Both the position numbers and the translations under genes were made by a program. Shown in pieces: positions 1 through 14,000 of a stretch of DNA of 64,000 nucleotides. Positions within the stretch are counted from its first letter, which is position 1. Every line of letters begins with the position of its first letter. Under the pieces are notes generated by a model. The model was not told the DNA's origin. It was given only the letters and a program-made list of their open reading frames with translations, and ran no database searches. The stretch comes from Chrysoperla carnea (taxonomy: Eukaryota; Arthropoda; Insecta; Neuroptera; Chrysopidae), in NCBI RefSeq assembly GCF_905475395.1, contig NC_058339.1, positions 56,429,172-56,493,171 of the forward strand, read 5' to 3'.

Positions 1-1004
1 ACATTCACTGTAGTTTTATCAGAAAATACATATTTTTGAGTTATTCGCGATATAAATATCGCTTTTGGATAATAAAGTTTACGATTTTGAGAATTCTTAC
101 CCGGCTAAGTGGAAAGCTTTTTGAATAAAGTGTATAATTGAGATATTTTAATTTAAGCAGTTTTTGTTTAAAAATTTTCTTAGTTTGTTAATGAAATAAC
201 CAAAAAAATTATTCCAATAGAACAATATAGGTACTTATTTCAAATGCCATCAACATAATTACTTAAGCTTTTAAATATTAATTAATATGCAATAAAACAT
301 TTAACTATTCAAGGTGGCGGTAATTGCAGTCAAATTAAAAAAGGAAATGATTATTTAATTAATCCACATTAAATTAAAAGTATAAATAATTGAGATAAAA
401 TACCAGAAATTGGAAATTTGTTTCACTTGACAAATTTTTTTAATAAGTTTAAAAAATAGTTTTTAAAATATAGTTTTTTTTTTTATAAATAAAGTTTATA
501 AGTATTTTTTCTCGCAAACTGTTTGTAATAAATTAAATATATTAATAGTATAGGAAAACATTTAATTAAGTTCCTTTGAAGCAATAATATGTAGAATAAA
601 TACAATGAAATGTAGGCGATAAATAATTTACAGTAACTTTTTATAAATATTGTATTTTTTTTGAAAATATGCCAATTATTTCGACAAACTCGTGATTCAA
701 TTAAACATGTGATTGAAGAAAAAAAAAGTTTTTATTTCTTTTTGAAAAATAGCAATAATATTTTTTGAATAATTTATTAAGGATGTACAAGCACCAAGGC
801 AATTTTAATTTAAATAAAAAAGCTTGATTTTTTTTTATATGAAGTTGGATTAAATTTTAAGGGAGTTTGCCCGATTATTTAAATAAATAAATGACTTCAA
901 AAGAAGGCATATTTGACATTGGTCTTACGGTAAAACGGTAGATGGATGATATATTTTCATAGATTTTTTCAACAGTCGATGGAAAATAAAAATAAAAATT
1001 CTAA

Positions 1005-1343
1005 GCTAATTTGCGCCATCACGGGTAAACAGTGATGTTTACAAAAAAAAAAAAAATGTTTCAAACAAAACGTTGCTTATTCTTTTATAAGGAACATTTT
1101 TTACAATTAAATTTTTGTTCTATCTCTAGCGGTTTATAAGATGGGTCCTGGACACGCTGTAAAAATTTCAACTTTTCGTTTTTTGAGTTATCGTGTTAAC
1201 GGACGGACGAACAACCGGAAATAGACTATTTAGGTGATTTTATGAACACCTATACCAAAATTTTGTTCACCAATACTTGAAAGCGTTCCAAACTTGGGAC
1301 TAAAGTTAGTATACCTTGATTATTTCATATATACATGGTATAA
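1005..1343 (+). repeat. Dispersed repeat family A, copy 1
   Basis: This copy shares ordered blocks with five other places in the window: GGGTAAACAGTGATGTTTAC, TTTTGTTCTATCTCTA followed by CGGTTTATAAGATG, a CGCTGTAAAAATTTCA block, GAGTTATCGTGTTAACGGAC, and CAAACTTGGGACTAAA. It ends in ATACATGGTATA, matching the inverted end TATACCATGTATA of fuller copies. It is non-coding and probably a non-autonomous DNA element truncated at its left end. Confidence 0.75.
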
Positions 1344-2351
1344 AAATTGCATTATTCTATTTTTTGCATACAATATTTCGAAGCATGTGTACTCTACAAA
1401 TACTTCGAAATATAGTATGCGACAAATAGAATAATCAATTTTTTTATATTGATTTACCAATAAATAATTGTTTTCTAATTGCGTAAATTTTAACTGATTT
1501 TCCTTTTGACAGTCATAATTTCACAACATTGTGAAATATTGCTTTTGTACGATCATTTTCAAAAATATATAATTAGTTTCGGATATAATTTACATTACAT
1601 GAGACTAGATATAATGAAATTTTAAAATTAAATTTAGACATATATTTAACAGGAAAATTACAAATGTAATAAAATGTATTGAAAATTTCAAAACAAAACT
1701 AAAAAATTTCCGTCGACAAATAACAATGATATATTAACGGATAAAATGTAAAATAACCACCACAAATTTATATTTAGAATCAAAACGTGCTTGAAAAGCA
1801 TGCAGCACGATTGTCGACATAGTTTTCACTTCACATGTAAATGTAAATGTGCTAATGTATTTATATACGACCGTTATTTTACACTGTAAAATGAAAAATC
1901 ATTGGTCAAGGATGAATCTAAATGTACACTAATGGTTCTTAATAAGTATTTCATCTACATTGATCTTGAATAAATAGTTTAGCCCGTGGCTGTGATGAGT
2001 AAGGGCGGATGTTACCACACCTATTGGCAACTCACAATTTTATGATTGACAAGCCAATTTTTAATGAGTCTATCAATAAATTTATTTGTTAATTTTTCAA
2101 TAACCGTTTTTCATCGATGAATCACCGCTCATCTCAACGCTTTCGAATACTATGAAATTGATTTTGATATCAGTCATTCATGATAAAATTGAAATTTCCG
2201 TCCTATCTTCTACTATATTCACTCCCTCAAAAAATGAAACAGGTAATCGTTGCATACAGAACCGAATTTAGTGATGCGTGTAGAAATAACTTCTATATCT
2301 TTTCATTATATTATTAATTTGAGTTTAAAGATTTCAATATTTATGTAATAA

Positions 2352-2836
2352 CTAGCTTGATACCTGCCCGCTTCGCTGGGCTTAAAAGTAAAGACTACCG
2401 CGTTATACTTTTTACCTCTCTTGCTTTCACTTATTCACCTTCCATATCACTTGAAATAGGGGTACGGATTGTTTTACACTTTTACAGAAGTAAAATATAT
2501 GTACATATTAAAATTTTTGTTTGAAATGTTATATAGTCTTGATTGAGTGTATCAAAAAAGGTGGCCATAAATTGTAAATAGTTTAACATTTTTACAGAAA
2601 TCTTTAATTTATGGTTCAAAATAATGCTCATAGATGGCGTAGTGAAATGTCATAGACTAAATTTAATTAAAAAATTTTTTTTATTATTAATACCTATATC
2701 TTTATAAATTATAGCTCATGTGTTATTCTGATGTATGGGTTATATTGTTAAGTTTCATTTAAACCCATGCATTATTTTTATCATGAACTCGTAACAAACA
2801 AACATCCTTACTTTCACTTTTATAATATATAGGGAT
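2352..2836 (+). repeat. Dispersed repeat family D, copy 1 (GCCCGCTTCGCTGGGC)
   Basis: Starts near CCTGCCCGCTTCGCTGGGCT and ends near AACAAACAAACATCC followed by TTTATAATATATAGGGATAG. The whole order of blocks (AAAAGTAAAGA, TATCAAAAAAGGTGGCC, CATGTGTTATTCTGATGTAT) is repeated at 44530-44977. Such ends, with a CCCGCTTCGC-type start and an AACAAACAAAC plus TATAATATA tail, are common on insect non-autonomous elements, but the class is not certain. Confidence 0.65.
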
Positions 2837-3429
2837 AGAGATTGTGATAGAAAAGGGATATTGTCTACATTTTTTATATTTTTCTGTAAAATATAGACAA
2901 TATTATTACATAGCTAATGAAATCTTTGTTTGAAAACTTATTTTAATAATTCTTACAAAATCTAGCCATGAGCAGAATAACAACAAGGACCATATTTAAA
3001 TTATTTGGTAAATAAAATACGGAATCCTTAAACAATTTATTGGCAACGTTGTAGTACAAGAAAGTTTGATTGGACTTTGTTGCGGACGTAACTATTGTAT
3101 TACATATATGAATAATACAAAAAATCACCTGTTGTTTTAAAATAGAGTTAAATCATATACATTGATATAAAATGTTTATAAAATATTTAATTAAATGTTA
3201 ATACAATTTATAATAATTATCATCAAAGATTTATTGTTAAACATACCAATGCAAAATGTATTGTATGGTTAAGGTAGTACAAGAGCCAAGTTTAGACTTG
3301 TGGTTGAAATTATTTATACCTTATTTTCACTTTGATGATTAATTTAGTTTTAACTTCATGAATGTAGACGAAAAATAAGAATAAACTTTTTCGATATCTG
3401 CCTTGGTTTTCGAAATATCGAAAGATAGG

Positions 3430-3712
3430 CTAGGTTACATTGGCTGTCCACGAAGGACACACTTAGGTTATAGAGCCCATTGTGATACCATATATGTGTT
3501 TCACCAGCACTCCGCTGATAATTTCATCTATCAGCTCCTCAATTTCAGAGGCTGAGTGCTCCTCCTTCATACATATACCATGCACTACATCAGCCCATCA
3601 CAACTATTAATTAAATTAAATTTGTTGCGACGGCGGGAATCGAACCCGCTACCCTAAGCATACCGCGGACAGAATTAGTTACTCCTTAACCAACTGAGCT
3701 AATAGGGCGACG
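3430..3712 (-). mobile_element. tRNA-headed SINE, copy 1
   Basis: On the minus strand a tRNA-like head starts near 3712. Its A box reads TAGCTCAGTTGG (3701-3690) and its B box GGTTCGATTCC (3646-3636); both fit the RNA polymerase III consensus exactly. The acceptor ends do not pair (GCCCTAT against the GTCGCA end), so it is not a functional tRNA. A unique body follows with GCTGATAGATGAAATTATCA and GTGTCCTTCGTGGACAGCC. The 3' end is not sharply defined. A second, more decayed copy lies near 29 kb. Confidence 0.7.
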
Positions 3713-4904
3713 AAAGATAAATAATTAAACAAAATTTTCCATATTTTGGAAATTACTTCAGATCTTGTACATCCTTAATTATGAAAAATTACTCTATTTA
3801 ATACAGTATGTACCGAAACAACAACACACGCCGAGCAAAACAATATAGATTTTTTTGCCGGTTGAACCGCTTAAGTCCTTCAGAATTTGTATTATTTGAA
3901 AGGTATACGAACAGCAATGGAGTATTTTTTTTTCGTAAAACATAAATCATTAATTTCATTAAAATTTAATAATTTTACTAAATTAAAATTGGCAAACTTT
4001 CTTTCCACCATTTAATAAATAATTATTGAATTAATTTCATAAAATTGGCAAAGTGTCCTTTCCATTTGTTGTTATTATTTTAAGTTTTCGAATTAATACA
4101 GCTTCCGGTCTAGACTAAAACGTAACTAAATGTTTAAAATCTTTTAAAAACAGAGTGCCTGTAATTATTTTTCATATTTTGTTGTCAAAAAACATTATGG
4201 AAATGTATTTATTACATTTAATATTTTCCTATTTACCGGTTTTTGTTAAATAGACAGAATATAAAATAATAGACTCAGCTCATTTAAATATATAATTTAT
4301 TTTAATACATAATAGGTCAAGGTTACACATTTATTAGTAAAATATTGGCGTGAGGTTTTGAGCTATATGTGTCATGTCAGCTTGATATTTATAATTGAAA
4401 ATATAACAGGTCAGAGATTAAAATAATATTTTATAAATCTTATTTAATTAATGTTATAATGTCAATCCCACCAATGATTCCATAAATTTTAATTATTAAG
4501 CTGTATTATTACTATTTTATTATATCAAGTATTATAATTTAATAATTTTATTATCCATTAGAATAATTGAATCCTCTTACTTCAACGCGTGGATTTTCTA
4601 TATTTAATGAAAACTGTTCAATCGTTTAAGGATTATCAGATTTCCCCTAAATGAGTTTCTAAATTGGCAAGAGCACATTTAAGTGCATTAAAGTCTATAT
4701 AAACATTATTTTTTCACTGATTGAAATAATTAGCCGGAAATTGAATCCGGCAAACGATAATTAATTATTAACATCCTTAAACAAAACTTTAGGATAACGA
4801 ATATTGACGAATATTCGCATATTTTTTAACTTTTGCATTCGCAAGAAACGATGCGAATGTTTTGCCAACAACCAATAAGACTTTATAGACTGTTCAACAA
4901 ATAC

Positions 4905-5118
4905 AATTATAGCAAACTAACCTCAAAGCAAAACAAACTTAAGTTTGCTTTTTATGGACTTGCGTGATTGTTTTTAATAGACTTATACGACGAACTCTTT
5001 TAATGAAGAATTATATGTTTTAAGTTAATATATATCAATTTGTGAGCGCTTAATTTAAAAATTAATATTCGCATGTGAATATTGGACATAAATATTTGCA
5101 TTCGCAAAAATACAAAAC
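4905..5118 (+). repeat. Dispersed repeat family E, copy 1
   Basis: Shares AATTATAGCAAACTAACCTC, a GTTTGCTTTTTATGGACTT block, TGAAGAATTATATGTTTTAA, and a closing CATTCGCAAAAATACAA with 24498-24694. Inverted CGAATATTCGCAT sequences lie around it at 4797-4860 and 5065-5110, so the true element may be longer, about 4795-5160. Confidence 0.55.
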
Positions 5119-6720
5119 TTGATCGTAATTACCGCAACCCACGTCGCTACCCTGTATTCGTGGCTGAAAACAACAAACTACAAATTTCGAAGAAAAGTGG
5201 TGAAAAAAAATCAAAAGTTCCTAAATTAATATAAGGAGAACATGTATTAAAAATAGTAAGTCCTTAAATTCTACACGGAAAGAATAAGTATTTTTTAAAT
5301 GTGGAATTTAATTACAAAATTAGCATCGTTAGATTTGATTAGCATTAGTTGATGACACAGTGCTAAATTCAATAATTTCTAATACTTTATAAGAACATGT
5401 TGATTATTAAAATTTTTTTAATGCTGCTAAATGAATAAGTAAGACCCGCAGATCCGTTAACTGTCGGTACACCAATATTCAAAAATTGACTTTTAAATAT
5501 ATTTCAGCAAAATATTCTCTATTCTCTAATGTTAAAGGTAAGGTTTCCGGACTCCAGAACGTAAATGATTAGGGGAATCAATCAATCATGGAAAGGGGTT
5601 CCAACATCACTTTCGTATTTACGTTGAAAGGATTGCAATTACGAAATTCTTCAAGGATTTATTTGTTATCCAAATTAGACAAATTAAAAAAGTCAAAGGT
5701 TGATCAGAATCAATGATCCTCCAGGCGCAGGTGTTTTATATCCAGGCATTACAAATTGTCATTGTGGCTTAAATACTTGCCTTAGAATTTTTAAAAGTTC
5801 TCCTTTTTTTTCGAGATAGACGAAAAACAAATGGTAAAATTTTTTTCAAGGTAAGTTTTCCTACTAAAACAGAGACAATAAAAATTTCGAATTTCTTTAC
5901 ACCTTTTTAAGAACATCACTAAAATCCGAACACATCATATCCAAACACAAAATTCAAAAAAATTATAAAAAGTTTGTTTATGATTTGGATAAAAAGACAT
6001 TGTCCAAGGCAATTAAAATATAAAAATGACAGATTTTGATAAGAATCAATGATATTCGCTGATAATTCTCAGTTTGTAGCCTCTCTGTTAATTTGCCTTA
6101 GTAACTTACAAAAATAACAAAAATTTAGCAAAAAAAACGAAATAAAGCAAAAACTAATTTTGTAAAGAATTTTAAACCTTTGTATAATCATTTACAATTA
6201 TTCAAAATTTGATGACAATATACTCATCATGTATAATTGCTGCCTCGTGTCATTTTTTAAAAAAGAAAAAATTTTATATATTATTAATTTATTTGAGATA
6301 CCAAAAATAATTATTAAACAATTTTTTTTTGTTTTATGTCCATTTATATTGTTAGACAATATTTAATAAATAATTTATCATAATTAGTCATTCTCAATGA
6401 GAAATAATTACTAAGGAAATAAGAATTTAAAAAATGGTGATGAATTTGTTAACACTTCACAGCCTAGATCCAGGTGCAGTATTTGATAGTCATTTCAAAA
6501 CGGCTGCAAATTTAAGTCTATTTAGAAATGCCTAATTAGTGGAACTTTGCGTAGGGCATGCAACAGATCAAGCTATGCATAACAACAATCAGGACATTCA
6601 ACTGTGCTAAGCTGTAACTCACTAAAACAGAAGGGTGCTGAGACTCTAGACAAAACACTGATGATTCCCCATTTAAGAAATTTACTCCAACATTGAATCA
6701 CAAAGATTTTTGGGGTTGGT

Positions 6721-6905
6721 GATTACAAATTTTATGTCAAATTTACGGAAATTTACCCCCTTCACCCATATCGACCATCGTTGGGGTAAAATACCATGTA
6801 TTATTTATTATAATCGAATTACATATCGTTTTCGAGAGTAGCTGGTTACAAATTTTATGCCAAGTGTACGGAAATTCACCCCTTGCACCCTCTTATCGAC
6901 CACCC
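6721..6905 (+). repeat. Diverged tandem duplication, period about 123 bp
   Basis: GATTACAAATTTTATGTCAA with ACGGAAATTTACCCCCTTCA at 6721 recurs as GGTTACAAATTTTATGCCAA with ACGGAAATTCACCCCTTGCA at 6844. Each is followed by an ATCGACCA sequence. Only two units are seen and no coding function is apparent. Confidence 0.5.
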
Positions 6906-6986
6906 CCTTAAGCTTAAAATTGATATTCAAGTCTTAGAAATCGAATAAAAACTGCATGAATCGTATTTTCAATTGCAATTTTTAAG

Positions 6987-7165
6987 ATGGAGAGTGGCGG
7001 AAATTTTGTTTTGTTGAGTGTTAGACAAGGTGATTTTTGCATTTTTAGGGTTCCGTCAGCAAAGATGTATAAAAGAACTATTCTAGAATCACTCTTGTGT
7101 CTGTTTATCTGTCCTACTGTCATAGTCTATTTTCTACGAATCTATTGGACGGAAAAATTTCAATG
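6987..7165 (+). repeat. GGGTTCCGT-type insect repeat fragment
   Basis: Contains TTTAGGGTTCCGTCAGCAAA followed by AAAAGAACTATTCTAGAATC and GTGTCTGTTTATCTGTCC. This GGGTTCCGT, ACTCTT and CTGTCTGT pattern is widespread as a transposon-derived repeat in insect genomes. The 60-codon open frame over it has no recognisable domain. Confidence 0.35.
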
Positions 7166-10100
7166 GTAGTTTGGAGATTAAAAAACCTTTTCCCAATTAT
7201 ATCATAAAACATATCAATTTCAGGATCTCTGAAAGACATGACCTTCAAATCAACCTCTCAAATTCCTCGCCGTTGTGAAATGACTATCAAATACTACGAA
7301 TGGCGCTAGACCTATTAATTATATCATTAAATACTTTTTGTAACAAATAAAATGAATTGTAGCAACATTTACATTTTACATTTCTTCTTTCGATATAATA
7401 GTTTATTGAAGGTCATTTTATAATCACTCATTCATAAGGACAGTCACGTTGTATTTTCAATTGTTTAGTGATCTTAACATACACGAGGAACTAATCTAAT
7501 TAGTTACCTACATAAAATTCGATTGTCACACTTGTGATGAAATGACGTTGAATGGCATTAAATTTTACACAGGGAGAATTCCAAAATATTTTTTCATCGT
7601 TAATTCAAAATGAATATACGAAGTTTCGAACAATGTAATTTTCGCAGTAAAAAGTTTTACCACTTCTAAATTTCATTAAGATAATTTATTTGTCATACTT
7701 TGTTCTGTGCTTTTTTAGAAATAAGATGAAAGTTTAATGCTATAGAGTTTTAGGCACAATCTCGAAAACTATACACTAAATTTTGTGTGACTTTTTTGAA
7801 TGTTTAGCTAATATTTGGCTTATAATTGACAAAAATTGTATTTCTCTTTCAAAAGTGAGTAATAGCAATTCTGTTTTTTGAGATAAACCAGCATTATGTC
7901 GGAGAACTTGGATAAAAATGGAAATTGACTGATCAATCAACGCACAGCTGAAACCGCTCGGTTTAGAAGCATGGAATTTTGTACAAACGTACCTTAAATG
8001 ACATAAGGGAGCACTAAGAAGGAATTTTTCGAAAATCATCTCCTAAGGTGGTTTACAATATTTACAAAAGAGAATTCTAATTATTCTTCTCACAAGCGGT
8101 ATGTTAGGAATGCTTCTTTATAAATAAATAATCTGAAACTATACTGTTTTATCTTATTTTAATAAAATTTAGGAATGAATTACACAGATTTATTTTATGA
8201 GGCCAGACCGTCATTTTAACGCAATTATCATTTTCCTTTGATGAGTTAAGTATTCTTCAGTTATGATAAAAATTTTGATTTTTGAAAATAATTTGGAGAA
8301 TTTATCTCTTTTATTTTCAGTTTTTATTAAAAATGATTTCACTTGTAAAATATTTCTCATAATACTTGACATAAGAAAATGGTGTTATCTTAAAAATAAA
8401 GTATTCGAGCCTTGCTTCATATCAAAATTGTTCATGGGGCACAATGAAATACAACGAAAGTTTTGTTAACATGCGGAATTTGATATGAGAAATGTAGACT
8501 CCTTGGTTTAAACGAGTGAAGCAGATAATATTTAATATCAACTCTTTACATAGAAGAAATTGTAATAAAAAAAATAATTTTTTCTGAAGGTCGCTCTGAT
8601 CATACGGCATTCAATATGAACTAATTGTTGCTGTAGATGATAAAAAAGCATATTTTCTGAACTTAATATTTTAATTTTGTAGCTAAAATATTTTGACCCA
8701 GACCTTAGGCACAGAGCAGCTAAATTATAATATTTTATCCCGAGTTTTTTAAGAGGTTGCTTAAATTTAATACTTTTCTCTAAAGCCTATTTCAGCATAG
8801 TTTTTGCATATAAATCATTTTAAAGATTACTAAAAATAGTCAGGTAGCTTCTTAATCGATTAGTTTTACTATTTGATAGTACTACTATAAGGTATATAAA
8901 ATTTTAAATGTAAAACAAATAAGTCATTGAACGATTTATAACAGTGCATGTGTCAAGTTTACTTAATATTTAATTAATTTAATGACGTACAACATAAATT
9001 AATAGTTTTTTGCTAATAAATTATGTTTTAAATACAAATTTAAACGATTCATAAAAAACATCGACTTATTATAACAGTAATTATTCAAAAAAAAACCTGA
9101 ATTTGCATTTTTGAATGAATTCATGATATTCAAACGAAATAGATACTTAATTTTTTTTTCCATAATATATTTTTAGAACTCAATATTGAGAAAAAAAACT
9201 GCTAAAATTTTAGATAAATTTATTAACAAAAAAAAACCGTTTATAACTTTCTAGAATTCTTAATCTTTTTAGAATTTTTTTTCTAAACAGTATTTTAGCA
9301 ACTAAAGTATACCTTGAAAATTGTAACTATTTTACTTCAGATAAAGAATCTATATAAAATGAAAAATTAGAGCACCAAGAAGTTAAAACAGGCTACGAGG
9401 TACTACGACACAGAAAAATTTAAAACCAGGTATAATGTGAATTACACCAGTGTAACACGTTCCTTATTGTTTCCTAAACTACGCCCGTCTCGCGGCAGGG
9501 ACAATTAGGCTTTAGACTTATTTTTTCGACAATGTAAAATTATCAAAATTAATAAACAATAAGACTTCTAAGTAATTTCGAATTCCATTTGATGTAAGAA
9601 AGAGTATAATTTTGTTCTCTTGTCACTTTAAAATGCATAATTACAAAGCATTTTGGCTTGTTTTTGTTAACTTTTCAACTATAATTTAGCTCATTTTTTT
9701 TTCGTTTTAGAAGTTGACAAACTTAAGAAATGTAATACCTACACATATTTTTATTTACGTTTTAATACTGATACAATTGATATGGTCGTCATTTATCGAC
9801 CTATTACTCTTACGGGCGACAATTTTATAATTGCTGCATTTTTACTTTTAAAAAAAATTGAAAAATATTTTTCTAGAGTCATCTGATCAATCATATTATA
9901 AAAGATGACCTTTGATTTTGACGTTTAGGTACTGTGTAATAAAAATACCAAATTTAGAACAGTTTAATAAGGCCATGCCAAATTTTATAATCTATCTAGT
10001 GTTTAAAGAATATTTTTAAATTATATTTTTGCGTAAAGAGAGCGATAAATATATAATTGATATTACGTCATTTACGGTAATAAATATTGTGAAATGGAAT

Positions 10101-10468
10101 AAATATTCGATATACATGTTGAATTATATTTAAATAACTTTTTTTTATTGTGTTCGGGTTTTGTAACGAAAGAATTTCTTGATTTCTTAGGCGGCATTAA
10201 AACATGCTGCTTGTGAACACTAAAAACGCCAGTGTATTTGTAAGTTTGGATCTGAGGTAAATTTATGAGAAATAGACCTTCATTTGGAAATGAGAGTAAT
10301 ATCTGATATAGTAGGGAGTTAACCTGCCTTAGTAGAGGTAGTACAGCGATCAGCCCGCGTCCAATTTCTCTAACCTAGCATGCGCAAGCAGATCACGTTT
10401 AAGTTAAATGAGGCCCAACCTTGGAAAGTTATAGCGCGTGTGGGGTCACCGCTTTAGAATTCAAACGA

Positions 10469-10504
10469 GGTCTATTGATACGAGTGTTCTCGTATCAATA
10501 GACC
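10469..10504. repeat. Perfect 16-bp inverted repeat, 4-nt loop
   Basis: GGTCTATTGATACGAG, then TGTT, then CTCGTATCAATAGACC: sixteen perfect base pairs. It sits at the right edge of a segment (about 10320-10510) that is richer in GC than its surroundings. It could be a transposon end, a structured RNA hairpin or a cruciform. Confidence 0.7.
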
Positions 10505-11038
10505 GGTGGATAATGTTTACAGCAGCAATAATTTCCCCAATGAATTATATTATCCATAGTATTTGATGCAAGTTTTCAATTGTTGACTTTTAATAATACA
10601 TTAAATTCTCTTTTCAGTAAATGAGTAGACAATATTTTTAAAGCATATAAAATACCTTAAGAGAATATGGTCTGATGACAGTTCCATCACTGCCATCTGT
10701 GACTGTTACCTCTTACTTATACGCTACGTTAAAAGGTGGCAGTAGAAGACTTTTTTTATTCCAATTAAAAATATAATTATCTTTGCCACTGGATATGCTT
10801 TTCCTAAGTTATTCCTAATTTGATAGAATGATATTTCATAATTTTTATCGATAGAAAACTCTTTTGATTGTGTAGATTAGTCATTAAGGATCACACCCAC
10901 CTGAACGACTTGTTTTAAGAGATATTAATCTTCCCAATTTAACTGATAATACATAATATACATAATTTCATTTTCTCTTAAGTTCTTTAAGTAAATAAAT
11001 AAAATAAAGTTAAGTATTCAAATAAACAAAATTCTTAC

Positions 11039-14000
11039 CTTCTTGTTCAGACAGGTCGGAAAATTTGACACCTCCACTGTAAGAAAAACATAAAAAATTA
11101 TGAAAAACGTGTAAAAAATAATATTTCAATCATAATTAAATTTCTTTTTTAATAAACAAAATTTGATTTTACATTTAATTGAATAATTAATTATATGTTT
11201 CATGATAATTTATTTTTGAAAATTGATAATACTATTTGATTGAATCTAATAAAAATAATTAAGATGAAAATATCTACTCTGAATACCAATATTAGAATTC
11301 AGTAGAAAGAGCAGAATTATCGTACCTGAGTAGAACCGTGGCCGTCTCCGGCACTCGGAACACCTGTGAACAATTATGCAATTTTTGCGTACTATGTCTA
11401 AATTTTACCACCCTGAGAAATTCGCTAACTACTTGAATGCCAACTATTTTTTTTTACTTTTCATGTATTTAAAAATTAACGAAGATTTGCAAAATTCTTA
11501 CATGAAAATTTATTATTTTGAGTTTTTATTTAATGTAAAAATAATTTTTTTTAATTATTTGATCTAAATTAAAAAAGTTGGCACTCTTAGTACATTCATA
11601 CTAAGTCTAACTAACCATATTATTGGCTACAAGAATACAATTTTGTATATTGACCTATTTAGATTTATTTGTTTTTTTCAGATTGGATGAGCTCAACATT
11701 AACAATTACGGACTGAAATTATGGTTTATTAAGGGGGGCCGCAGTCGAAATTTTGAGGAAGTCAATTTTGAATTTATTCCCTTTTATGAATCTATATTGA
11801 TTGATACAAAATCTAGTGAAACCTACTCGAGCGTTCTGTAGGTTTTTTAAAAACTTTAAACTGTGGACAGTATTTTTCGGAGATAGCTGAACAAATTGTA
11901 CTGAAATTTAAATCAGTTATTTAAAACCAAAATGTCCTACGTCCGATCGAAGCTTATCTCTTTCCACCAATTGTTTTTCCAAAAATTCCCTTTTTGTTAA
12001 AAATCAAAAGTTTTAAATTTATATGATTTATTAACGATTTACGTTTGTCCGTTTGCTTCAGATGACCAAGTCCAAAATTTTGATGCTTACCGCCAGACAA
12101 TCAATGTATTTAAATGTTATTCAAAAGAAAAAAACTTCAAAATGTACTATTTTTGAAAACCCCGACGCAAAAAGAGTGGTGTCATATGTGTGTCTGTCTG
12201 CGTTTGAATTTGTTAAATTTTTTTTCTTGAGAGGTAATTTAATCGAGAGTGTTCTTAGCTATATTTCAAGAAAATCGGTTCAAGTTTTTTTTTTCAAGCT
12301 ACATTGAAAAAACAGCATTTGTCGGGGGATTTTTAAATTATATAAATTTCATTATCGACTAGGACTGGGTATATGTCCCCTTAATAACATTAAACTAAAT
12401 AATAACAAAATTGTCAAATAATCATTTCGCTAAATTTAAATTTTGACTAACTTGTAAAACTTTTTGTTTGAATCCTAAACTTATGTTATTCAACCCTTAG
12501 TAGGCCTTTTCATGACATGTGACGTCATACTTTATTCTTAAACTTTTAAAACATCTATTAGATTACATATATATAACAAAAAAAATAATATAATAAAATG
12601 TTTCATATTCTAAGAGTACCACAAAAACTTTTTTCGGTGCTACCATTTACACTAGCCATGGATATCCGTGTCTTTACAAGGGCCATAAAACAGACCTGTC
12701 TTAGCTCGATCCCATTAAAAGCATGGTCAACCCTTGGACCACAGGGCGCGAGAGAAAATTCTCAATCTGTGACTCCAACTATATACATGGATATCCTAGC
12801 ATGGGACATCCATGCTATGCTTTGGATATAAGTCATCCGTATCCAAGGGAAGTTATTTTTGATCAATAATAATAAAAGATAATTATTACAGATTATTTTT
12901 AAATTTTTCATTTGTAAAATTTTAACATTTATTAACCAGTTTTGAATGCATTTACGTCCGTGTTTTATAGTCAAGAATATTCGTGGCGGTTGGCAATAAA
13001 CACTTCAAAACTTTTTATCCAGATCAATGAGTGGTTTTTTTGCTATTGGTGGTATTATTTATTTTTTGTTGGTCTGGTGTAAAGAGTAATAAGACGTATC
13101 CTATTTTTTGACAAAAATGACAAAAGCCATTGAAAAATGACTGATTTTATTCGTCAAATATGGCAAAAGTCGACTTGCATAAATAAATTAAACTTATCTA
13201 AATTTGATAAAAAACAGTATAACTTTAAACAATTTTTTCAATCTTTTTAATTAATAGAGTGAATTGAATTATAAATAATATAAATATTGTTGGAAAAATC
13301 TCTTTTATTTTTAACTTGTTGAATAATTTGTCAACGTATTTTAACAAAATATACTTTTTTCAAATTTAAACATAATGGCCTTGTACAGCACACTGTCTAA
13401 AAACATGAATTTTTTTTTAATTGCACGCACTTCTCTCTGTAAATTTGGCATCCTCAGACATTATTTATCTCTTTCTTACCACAGAAAAAATAAATAACTG
13501 AACTAAATTAACAGAGATAGCGGTCGCGCTTTCTTAACTGAATCCACCAGACCCAATTCTTAAGATTGAAAAATCAAACGTATTACACGAGAGTCAGTAA
13601 TATTAAATTATGTAGTCGCTCCTAGATATCATCTCCATCAAAAAATAAAGTTTTTTGTAGGCTTACATTAAGAAAATAATAATATAAATATATAATAGTA
13701 TTAACAGTTTTTTGTAGCTAAGATAAGTAACCCGCTTCTAATGCGAGAGGTACCGGGATCAAACCCAGCATCCGCAATAAATTTAAAAAAAATATATTTT
13801 AAATAAAAAATAAATTTATGTTTTCTACGAACAATCACATATGCATTAATAAATATTACCGACTTTTAGAGTCATACACCAAATGCATAAATTTAAATAA
13901 AAATTAGCGTTACACTTCTTTCAATGATTTGGTTGTACTTTGACTTCTAATTACCTCTACGTAAAGGATACATGTCTTGTTAAACCATTTTATAAATGAT

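Larger units (their letters stand above)
1..11038. other. Gene-free stretch downstream of the visible TTD14 exons
   Basis: Apart from the listed repeats, nothing coding was recognised. The next TTD14 exon must begin in phase 1 on the minus strand; no conserved block of that family was spotted, so the remaining exons are either very diverged or before position 1. Open frames here are short and lack domains. Much of the sequence is plain AT-rich DNA with poly-A and poly-T runs. Confidence 0.55.

Noticed and set aside
3636-3712. Functional tRNA gene
   Set aside because: The A and B boxes are perfect, but the acceptor stem cannot pair and the sequence continues into a SINE body shared with another locus.
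12598-12840. Possible gene with a 77-codon frame, or an element with GGATATCC ends
   Set aside because: No domain, no splice partners, and the CCATGGATATCC-like inverted pieces are too weak to define ends.
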